NCBI GenBank assembly: GCA_019323655.1
Contig: JAHWGX010000081.1
Location: 1-11,042 of the forward strand
Reading direction: 5' to 3'
Source of the DNA: Candidatus Woesearchaeota archaeon
GTDB lineage: Archaea; Nanobdellota; Nanobdellia; Woesearchaeales; GW2011-AR4
DNA length: 11,042 nt
The notes beneath the pieces are model-generated. The model had not been told where the DNA came from. It was given only the letters and a program-made list of their open reading frames with translations, and made no database searches. Of the stretch, positions 1-5,311 are shown in pieces (position 1 is the stretch's first letter; the number at the start of each line of letters is the position of its first letter). Made by a program: the position numbers and the translations under genes.

Positions 1-105
1 AGATATCTGAAGGCAGAGTGCTACACCACTATGCTTCAGAAAGCAAAGCATGTTGACAAAAAGTATATTGAAGAGTTTGCTAAGGAATTAGCTTATGCTA
101 TGTAG
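1..105 (+). CDS. C-terminal fragment of an unidentified repeated protein (possible transposase), left copy
   Basis: An open frame enters from outside the window and stops at TAG 103-105, giving 34 residues that end in KELAYAM. It is lysine and glutamate rich and probably helical. The identical fragment occurs inverted at the other end of the window. Because the repeat ends only 20 bp after the stop codon, as is usual in compact insertion sequences, I infer that this is the end of a transposase gene. The visible residues contain no catalytic motif, so the family cannot be named, and it could be another multicopy gene. Confidence 0.5.
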   Translation, partial: RYLKAECYTTMLQKAKHVDKKYIEEFAKELAYAM

Positions 106-125
106 AAAACACGAAACTTCAGTAT
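1..125 (+). repeat. Terminal inverted repeat of the window, left copy
   Basis: Positions 1-125 are identical, in reverse complement, to 10916-11040. Identity stops abruptly after the shared CTTCAGTAT (left continues AATGTT, right continues TAAGAA). Both copies hold the 3' end of the same reading frame, pointing into the window. The sharp boundary fits the edge of an insertion sequence. The length is also close to a common assembly k-mer, so the window may simply be a contig ending at a repeat. Confidence 0.9.
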
Positions 126-483
126 AATGTTAAATATAGTTCCCAAGGTTACATTCAACTATTCTTTAATCTGCTCCGCGATTTTAGTGCGATGCCTCGC
201 TTTCCTGCCATAACGCTCGGCATCGCCTACTGATTGCAATAAATCCGAGGCAAAAATTTGTGAATTGCGAGAGCTCGCTTAAGCAGATGCTCTCGCTCGC
301 TTTCCTCCCAGGCAATTTTTGCCGAGACTATTTTTTGTTGCCGAAGGCAACGGAATTATTTTTATTTGTCAGGCTTTTTTGAAAGGGTTTACTTTATAAC
401 CTTGCCTTACATACAAGCGCTTGGCAAATGCTGCTGCAAATCCGATATGTTTAAATATAATCTGCCCAAGGTTAATATAAAAG
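126..483. other. Gene-free region with clustered inverted repeats
   Basis: No convincing gene is present between the repeat boundary and the first full gene. Positions 180-352 are richer in G+C than the flanks and contain several inverted repeats. GCGATGCC (189-196) pairs with GGCATCGC (219-226). GGCAAAAATT (249-258) pairs with AATTTTTGCC (314-323), and nested inside it GCGAGAGC (267-274) pairs with GCTCTCGC (289-296). A tight hairpin GTTGCC-GAA-GGCAAC lies at 337-351. The 11-mer CTCGCTTTCCT occurs twice (197-207 and 297-307). The region could be a non-coding RNA, a dispersed genomic repeat or decayed mobile DNA; the sequence alone does not decide. Confidence 0.6.
450..457 (+). promoter_or_regulatory. 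TATA box for the membrane protein gene
   Basis: TTTAAATA ends 26 nt before the ATG at 484. At the usual archaeal spacing transcription would start within a few bases of the ATG, and no Shine-Dalgarno motif is seen, so a leaderless or nearly leaderless mRNA is likely. Confidence 0.6.
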
Positions 484-1332
484 ATGGAAGAGCTAAACGT
501 TGACGATATTTTCAAGGATTTTGAGCAGAAAGTTGAGGATAAAGGAGAGGCGCATACTGCAGGAGAAATCAGCGAAGAAGAGCTGAAGAGAAAATACCAG
601 CAGGCAGAGCAGGTTCTGGAGGAAAAGCGCAGAAAGGAAAGGGAAGCGTTTGAAGAAAAGAAAGAAGAGAGAGTGCTGGAGCGCAAAGCGCCTTCTAAAG
701 CGCTTCCAAACAAAGAGAAAATAGCGTATATGGTTGTAATTCTTGTCCTGTCCCTTTACATTATAAATGATTTTGCATTTAACCATCTGGGAGACAATTT
801 TGGGGCGGAAAAAGAGCAAAGCATTACAGCAGCGGCTGTTAGTGAATCCGGTTTTGAGGAAGAGGATAAAACTGATGAGGCTGATGTTGAAGAGGAAATT
901 GATGAGCAGGAAAATGCAGTTGAGGAGGAAGATTCAGCAGAAGATGCTTTAGCGGAAACAGAAGAAACCCTCTCAGGAATAATAGAACTGACAATAGACA
1001 AGGTTTACACAGAAATAATTGATGAAGAAGATGATTTAGGATGCATAGAAAGGGTTGTTTTTACTATTGGCAACGGCAAGGACAAGGTTTTAACCCCTGT
1101 TGTTAGTGTTTATGCCTATGACTCTGAAATGGATGAGAGCTGGGAAACCAAGAGCAGGGGAGAGTATGCATATGATATTGGGATTAATCCGGGCAAAAAG
1201 CACACAGGCAGCATTGACCTTGTACCAAAAACCTTCAGAAACCTCGATTTAAAGAAAAACATAAGATTAACATTAAGCGACACTGAAGAAGGGTTTATTA
1301 CTGTTGTTAACGATAAGGTTGTTGTTGGGTGA
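484..1332 (+). CDS. Predicted single-pass membrane protein with coiled-coil head and acidic linker
   Basis: A 282-residue protein I do not recognise. Residues 1-78 are strongly charged, with a Lys/Glu-rich stretch (about 31-67) typical of a coiled coil. One hydrophobic segment follows (about 80-99, IAYMVVILVLSLYIINDFAF). Residues 100-163 form a very acidic linker with runs of Glu and Asp. The last 120 residues (about 164-282) alternate hydrophobic and polar positions like a beta-sandwich domain. Basic residues just before the membrane segment suggest the N-terminus is cytoplasmic and the C-terminal domain is outside. The ATG at 484 is chosen because a TATA box sits at leaderless distance. It ends 25 bp before the convergent gene. 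A role at the cell surface is inferred from topology only. Confidence 0.75.
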   Translation: MEELNVDDIFKDFEQKVEDKGEAHTAGEISEEELKRKYQQAEQVLEEKRRKEREAFEEKKEERVLERKAPSKALPNKEKIAYMVVILVLSLYIINDFAFNHLGDNFGAEKEQSITAAAVSESGFEEEDKTDEADVEEEIDEQENAVEEEDSAEDALAETEETLSGIIELTIDKVYTEIIDEEDDLGCIERVVFTIGNGKDKVLTPVVSVYAYDSEMDESWETKSRGEYAYDIGINPGKKHTGSIDLVPKTFRNLDLKKNIRLTLSDTEEGFITVVNDKVVVG

Positions 1333-1346
1333 GTTTTTTATTTTAA
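1333..1346 (+). terminator. T-rich transcription terminator
   Basis: Immediately after the stop codon the coding strand reads GTTTTTTATTTT, matching the oligo-T terminators used by archaeal RNA polymerase. The same short gap carries TTTTT on the opposite strand, so it may also end transcription of the convergent gene. Confidence 0.5.
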
Positions 1347-1357
1347 AAATTGGGGAT

Positions 1358-2341
1358 CTACCACACCTTAGATAAAAAAGCCCCCTTATTTGTAGGAGTA
1401 TGTGTTAAAATCTTTGCGGTCTGTGAGGAAGGCAGACTTACATAATTAGCATTTACTGACCCCGGATTTACGATAGCACTGAGATAATCTTCCAACAAAG
1501 TGCCACCATCTCCCTTTTGTAGAGACTCGAGAACTAATGTCCTAAACACCCCTCCTGAACCCACTGTTAATCTGGAATTATCTAAAGCCTCTACAAGTTT
1601 TGTTTCTAGCTCATCCTGTTCTATCTCGCTCATTTCTTTACTTAAATCTGCATGCAATCCAATCAGGCGAGCTCCTTTATAGAGAGACGCAGTATAAACT
1701 TCCAGTGTTGGAGCAGTTCCCAAAACAACAGGACGGATTACAGGAACATCATTTTCCTGAGGCAGCTTAATAGGCATTACTACAGCGTCAGGATTATAAC
1801 CCTTAAAACACTCCCGTAATATGTATTCAGAGCCTCCTAAAGATTGGTAAAACTTGTTTTCTGGTACATCTTTGACTCTTAATCCCTGTAAAAGCATCCC
1901 CACTTCCTCAACAGGAAAGGTATCCATTTTTATCCATCGAAACTCCGCTTCTAATCCTTCTGGAGACTCTTTAATTGAATTAAAAAAATACGTGCCCCTC
2001 TTTAATCTATCCCAACCATTTTCACTTAAAGTTATAACTCCCTTTGATCCCTTTAAGTTTTCTTGGAGTATATGGGTTAGTTGTGGGGCATTGTGCAGTA
2101 CTCCAACCTCCCCATTAAATACACCAATAGCGCTTGCCGTAGAATTATCATAATCATTAAGGTTTTGTATTGTTGCTCTATTACCTCTACAGAGTGCTTT
2201 TAATACAAACATTTCTGGAGTTGAAGTTGGAACATATAATTCATTTGGATCTGTTGTTAGATGTAAATTTCCGTTTAACATTTCCTTTGCTGCTGGATAA
2301 TTAGGTCCTTCAAAAACTTGAACATTATAAGGCATTTTCAT
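1358..2341 (-). CDS. Hypothetical protein, probably soluble
   Basis: A 327-residue protein with no family I recognise, no signal peptide and no membrane segment. It is of mixed alpha/beta character. Glycine-containing turns recur, such as GSGGVF near the C-terminal third. I place the start at ATG 2341 rather than the in-frame GTG at 2353, because that GTG is part of a good Shine-Dalgarno (GAGGTGA, 2356-2350) lying 8 nt before the ATG; a second ATG follows at 2335. It has its own well-formed BRE/TATA promoter. Its codon use differs from its neighbours: 6 of 10 Gln codons are CAA, against 1 of 8 in the deoxyhypusine synthase gene, and AAT is common for Asn in the N-terminal part. This may mean recent acquisition or low expression. 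Nothing in the context indicates its function. Confidence 0.7.
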   Translation of the reverse strand: MKMPYNVQVFEGPNYPAAKEMLNGNLHLTTDPNELYVPTSTPEMFVLKALCRGNRATIQNLNDYDNSTASAIGVFNGEVGVLHNAPQLTHILQENLKGSKGVITLSENGWDRLKRGTYFFNSIKESPEGLEAEFRWIKMDTFPVEEVGMLLQGLRVKDVPENKFYQSLGGSEYILRECFKGYNPDAVVMPIKLPQENDVPVIRPVVLGTAPTLEVYTASLYKGARLIGLHADLSKEMSEIEQDELETKLVEALDNSRLTVGSGGVFRTLVLESLQKGDGGTLLEDYLSAIVNPGSVNANYVSLPSSQTAKILTHTPTNKGAFLSKVW

Positions 2342-2376
2342 TTTTAGTTTCACCTCAAAACAGCATAAGGCACTAT

Positions 2377-2391
2377 TATTTAAACCTTTCG
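2377..2391 (-). promoter_or_regulatory. BRE/TATA promoter of the hypothetical gene
   Basis: On the minus strand CGAAAGG (2391-2385) directly precedes TTTAAATA (2384-2377), a good match to an archaeal BRE plus TATA box. The TATA box ends 35 nt before ATG 2341, leaving room for a short leader that includes the GAGGTGA Shine-Dalgarno. Confidence 0.65.
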
Positions 2392-2418
2392 GTTTTTAAC
2401 CACAAGAAAGTAGTTACA

Positions 2419-3198
2419 TTAACAAAACACTCTCTGCCAGTTCATCCAGATGTTATTGACAACCTCTTTCAGCTCCATGCCCTTTATCTCTGCAACTTTT
2501 TTATAAGCCTCGAGGACAAAAGCAGGCTCATTCATCCTGCCTTTAAACGGGCTTAAGTAAGGGGCATCCGTCTCGCAAAAGAGCTGCGTTATCGGGGCCA
2601 GTTTAACATTATCCTGGAACTGTCTGCTTCTTACAATATTTGTAGGGGCTGTTAAGAGCCAGCTGTTGTCAATTATTTTTTTTACCAGCGGCTTTTTTCC
2701 GGAAAAGCAGTGCATCACAACTTTTTTTAGCTTGGAGCTTTCAAGCATCTCGACACAGTCCTGCTCGGCCTTTCTCGAATGGACAATTACAGGCTTGTTT
2801 ATTTTTTCAGCCATTGATATCACCTTTCCAAAAATAATTTTCTGCTCTTTGGCGTCGTCCAGATGCATTGAATAGTCCAGGCCTATTTCTCCTACAGCGG
2901 CAATATTTTTTTTATTCTTTATTATAAAACCTATTTCTTCTTCAATGTCAAATTTGTTTTTTCTTAACGGAAGGCTCCCGGATTCTATCTCTTTTTGCAG
3001 GGTCTGGACAGGATAAATTCCGATAGATGCTTTTACAATGTCATATCTTTTAGCCAATTCCAATGCTTTCCTGTTTGTCTCGGGGTTAAGCCCTGCGGTA
3101 AGAATTGCCTTTAAGCCTGCTTTTTCTGCATTGCCAATGACTTTGTCCAAGTCATTAAAATAATTAGGGTCAAGATGGCAGTGTATGTCTATCAGCAT
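2419..3198 (-). CDS. tatD: TatD-family metal-dependent hydrolase (putative DNase)
   Basis: A 259-residue TIM-barrel amidohydrolase of the TatD family, whose studied members are metal-dependent deoxyribonucleases and 3'-5' exonucleases linked to DNA repair or turnover. The metal-binding residues are all in place: H6 and H8 in DIHCH, E104 in GEIGLDYS, H140 in VIVHSR, H163 in MHCFSG and D211 in ETDAPYLSP. The length is normal for the family (about 250-265). The start at 3198 puts the HxH motif at the very N-terminus, as expected. A TATA box lies 22 nt upstream with no Shine-Dalgarno, so the mRNA is probably leaderless. It is cytoplasmic, divergent from the deoxyhypusine synthase gene, and 77 bp upstream of the hypothetical gene, which has its own promoter. 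The family is sure; the substrate is not. Confidence 0.93.
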   Translation of the reverse strand: MLIDIHCHLDPNYFNDLDKVIGNAEKAGLKAILTAGLNPETNRKALELAKRYDIVKASIGIYPVQTLQKEIESGSLPLRKNKFDIEEEIGFIIKNKKNIAAVGEIGLDYSMHLDDAKEQKIIFGKVISMAEKINKPVIVHSRKAEQDCVEMLESSKLKKVVMHCFSGKKPLVKKIIDNSWLLTAPTNIVRSRQFQDNVKLAPITQLFCETDAPYLSPFKGRMNEPAFVLEAYKKVAEIKGMELKEVVNNIWMNWQRVFC

Positions 3199-3220
3199 TT
3201 TTCAGGTTAAAACAATAATG

Positions 3221-3228
3221 TTTATAAA
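3221..3228 (-). promoter_or_regulatory. TATA box of the TatD-family gene
   Basis: TTTATAAA on the minus strand ends 22 nt before ATG 3198, the spacing expected for a leaderless archaeal transcript. Confidence 0.6.
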
Positions 3229-3289
3229 GCTTGTTGCATTAGTTTTAGCTATGGACAGTGTCAGAAAGTCAGGAGCATAAGTAATTCTG

Positions 3290-3344
3290 TTTTCATTAGC
3301 CCAATAATTTTAATTTCAATATTCTTTTTCATTAGCTAATAATT
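3290..3344 (+). repeat. Direct repeat upstream of the deoxyhypusine synthase gene
   Basis: TTTTCATTAGC followed by AATAATT occurs twice: 3290-3309 (CC between the halves) and 3326-3344 (T between the halves), 36 bp start to start. Both copies lie in the divergent intergenic region and are also preceded by ATTCT. They could be paired operator sites or a small tandem duplication. Confidence 0.5.
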
Positions 3345-3372
3345 GAAAATAATATAATCAAAAATACATTAA

Positions 3373-3376
3373 GGTG
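3373..3376 (+). promoter_or_regulatory. Shine-Dalgarno that decides the dys start
   Basis: GGTG sits 6 nt before ATG 3383. The GTG inside it (3374) is in frame and could be mistaken for the start, but it serves better as ribosome binding site, giving a protein beginning MSVYV. Confidence 0.6.
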
Positions 3377-3382
3377 TTAAAA

Positions 3383-4402
3383 ATGTCAGTCTATGTTATA
3401 AATAAAAAATGGAAGGGGCAGCTGAAGAATTACATGCCCATGGACAGATTTCCCGAGATTAAAGGGTATGATTTTGAAGGGGATTTTGACTTCAATAAGT
3501 TTGTCGGGAGCTACCAGAACATGGGGTTCCAGGGCTCAAACCTGGGTGCAGCATTTAAAATACTGTCAAATATGCTTGAGGAAAAAAGCAAAGGAAAACT
3601 AAGCATATGGCTTTCCTTTACAGGAAATATGGTAAGCTCGGGGAACAGGGAAATAATAGCATACCTGGCAAAAAACAAGCTCATTGACGGGATAACAACA
3701 ACTGCAGCATCCCTGGAAGAGGATATTATCAAGTGCATAAAGCCTTTCCATCTGGGAACTTTTGACATACAGGGAAAGTTTCTTCTTGACGAATCTATAG
3801 GCAGGATAGGAAACATTCTTGTGCCGATGGACAGGTATCTGTATTTTGAAAGGTTCTTTAACGATTTTTTCAAAAAGCTTATGGAAGAGTTTAAGGGAAT
3901 CCCGTGCACTTATGAAGTCGTGCATGAGATGGGCAAATATGTTAAGGAGCACAAGCTGACAAAGAAAAACCATGAGCAGTCTTTTGTTTGCTGGGCTGCG
4001 AAGAACAATATTCCTGTTTTCTGCCCGGGCATTACTGACGGAGCAATGGGAGACTTAACAACATTCTTTAAGCGCAAGCATCCAAAGTTTGCAATAGATG
4101 TTACAAAAGACAACTTAATGCTTACAAAAATACTGCAAAACACCCCAAAAGCAGGATGCATAATTTTGGGAGGGGGAATTGCAAAGCACTTTTTGCTGAA
4201 CTCGGCTATATTCAGGGATGGCTTTGAATACAGCATTTACATAACAACTGCAAATGAATTTGACGGCTCTGACTCCGGAGGCAATCAGGAGGAAGCAATA
4301 AGCTGGGCAAAGATAAAGCCGAATGCGCAGCGCGTCAAGGTTGTTGCAGACGCGACACTAATATTCCCGCTGCTTGTCGCAGGTGTTGCAGACAAACTGT
4401 AA
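3383..4402 (+). CDS. dys: Deoxyhypusine synthase
   Basis: A 339-residue NAD-dependent enzyme that moves the aminobutyl group of spermidine onto one lysine of translation factor aIF5A, the first step to hypusine. The family signatures are clear. They include TTTAASLEEDIIKC (NAD-site region), a GGGIAKH segment, the EFDGSDSGG motif, and EAISWAKI followed by VKVVADATLIFPLLVA. The lysine in SWAKI (K310 from ATG 3383) corresponds to the catalytic lysine that forms the enzyme-substrate imine in the human enzyme. The length is normal for archaeal and eukaryotic members. The enzyme is cytoplasmic, and the gene is transcribed alone, divergently from tatD. It is the strongest single sign that the window is archaeal. 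Deoxyhypusine synthase relatives with other substrates exist in bacteria, but the match here looks canonical. Confidence 0.95.
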   Translation: MSVYVINKKWKGQLKNYMPMDRFPEIKGYDFEGDFDFNKFVGSYQNMGFQGSNLGAAFKILSNMLEEKSKGKLSIWLSFTGNMVSSGNREIIAYLAKNKLIDGITTTAASLEEDIIKCIKPFHLGTFDIQGKFLLDESIGRIGNILVPMDRYLYFERFFNDFFKKLMEEFKGIPCTYEVVHEMGKYVKEHKLTKKNHEQSFVCWAAKNNIPVFCPGITDGAMGDLTTFFKRKHPKFAIDVTKDNLMLTKILQNTPKAGCIILGGGIAKHFLLNSAIFRDGFEYSIYITTANEFDGSDSGGNQEEAISWAKIKPNAQRVKVVADATLIFPLLVAGVADKL

Positions 4403-4426
4403 ATTAAGTTTTCTAAGCAAACATCT

Positions 4427-4575
4427 AAGGGGCTGTGCCGGAGCGGAACTGAAGCAAAAATGGGCTACCATGATAACACTCTGCTAAGATGCTGCATTAA
4501 CAACACGCACCATTTTGGTTAATATCATTTTATTATTCTGCCCGCCCGCCTCCCCTAAATCAGGCACAGCCCCTT
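4427..4575. ncRNA. Candidate structured RNA or miniature inverted-repeat element
   Basis: A perfect 13-bp inverted repeat bounds this gene-free stretch (AAGGGGCTGTGCC 4427-4439 with GGCACAGCCCCTT 4563-4575). Two more complementary pairs nest inside. GGAGCGG (4440-4446) pairs with 4546-4553, leaving C4550 bulged, and AAAATGG (4457-4463) pairs with CCATTTT (4510-4516). Together they form a long interrupted stem with a 9-nt one-sided loop at 4554-4562. I do not recognise tRNA, 5S, SRP or RNase P RNA in it. No target-site duplication is evident, which weakens the mobile-element reading. Its strand is unknown; both neighbouring genes are on the plus strand. Confidence 0.4.
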
Positions 4576-4615
4576 GCGTACAATCTTAAGGTTCACCTTA
4601 CACAAACTAAAAAGA

Positions 4616-4623
4616 TTTAAATA
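4616..4623 (+). promoter_or_regulatory. TATA box of the nucleotidyltransferase gene
   Basis: TTTAAATA ends 24 nt before ATG 4648, with no Shine-Dalgarno in between, indicating a leaderless transcript. Confidence 0.6.
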
Positions 4624-4647
4624 ACTTTAACAATACAAACTTTTAAC

Positions 4648-5301
4648 ATGGACGCGGTTATAATTGCAGGAGGAAAAGGGAACAGGATGGAAGGCTACCT
4701 TCCAAAAGCTCTGGTAGTTGCTAAGGGAAAGCCAATTTTATCCTACCAGATTAATTACCTGTTAAAATCAGGAATTAAAAAAATAGTTCTGGCATTGGGC
4801 TACAAGGCTGAAGAAGTGGTTAGGTATGTAAAGTCAAATTATCCGAATGCGAAAATTGATTATACGGTTGAAAAAGAGCTGCTAGGAACTGCAGGAGGGC
4901 TTAAGCTGGCACTGCAAAAAACAGAGTCAGAGTATGTGGTGGTTTTAAACTGCGACGACATTACTGATATGCCTATATCAAAATTGGGGGAGCGTAAAGA
5001 AAACACAATCTGCATAGCACATCCACGGCTGCAGTTCGGAAGGATTAAGGAAAAAGACGGCTATGCGGTATTTGAGGAAAAGCCAATGCTTGAGGACTGG
5101 GTGAGCTGCGGCTGGTACCTTTTCAACAAAAAACAGATGCTTGAAATACTCCCGGACAAAGGCATGCTTGAGTACGATGTTTTTCCCAAGGTCAAATTAA
5201 GATTATTCAAGCATGAGGGCTTCTGGAAAACCCTAAACACAAAAAAGGATGTTCTTGAATTTGAAAAAACAGATCTGCCGGATGCGCTGAAAATATTGTA
5301 A
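4648..5301 (+). CDS. Sugar-1-phosphate nucleotidyltransferase (NDP-sugar pyrophosphorylase)
   Basis: A 217-residue enzyme of the nucleotidyltransferase family that joins a sugar 1-phosphate to an NTP to give an NDP-sugar and pyrophosphate. The signature loop AGGKGNRM (residues 7-14), PKAL with K20, LGTAGGL (79-85), the acidic NCDD (101-104) and FEEKP (132-136) are all present. There is no C-terminal beta-helix or acyltransferase domain, so this is the short form. The usual C-terminal W-x-D-x-G-T is replaced by WKTLNT in GFWKTLNT (191-198). This resembles the FW-x-x-MDT ending of glucose-1-phosphate cytidylyltransferases, so the base and sugar cannot be assigned. Next to a GH38 mannosidase and glycosylglycerate-type enzymes, it may supply GDP-mannose or another hexose donor. 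It ends 10 bp from the convergent mannosidase gene. Confidence 0.88.
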   Translation: MDAVIIAGGKGNRMEGYLPKALVVAKGKPILSYQINYLLKSGIKKIVLALGYKAEEVVRYVKSNYPNAKIDYTVEKELLGTAGGLKLALQKTESEYVVVLNCDDITDMPISKLGERKENTICIAHPRLQFGRIKEKDGYAVFEEKPMLEDWVSCGWYLFNKKQMLEILPDKGMLEYDVFPKVKLRLFKHEGFWKTLNTKKDVLEFEKTDLPDALKIL

Positions 5302-5311
5302 CTAAATAACT

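Noticed and set aside
369..1001. Serine- and phenylalanine-rich minus-strand open frames opposite the membrane protein gene
   Set aside because: They are antisense readings of Glu/Lys-rich codons, have low-complexity sequence and no promoter, and overlap a well-supported gene.
3374..3382. GTG at 3374 as the start of deoxyhypusine synthase
   Set aside because: The GTG belongs to the Shine-Dalgarno GGTG positioned 6 nt before ATG 3383, so the ATG is the better start.
4427..4575. Rho-independent-style terminator after deoxyhypusine synthase
   Set aside because: The arms are 123 nt apart, there is no T-tract directly after the second arm, and archaea do not generally rely on this signal.
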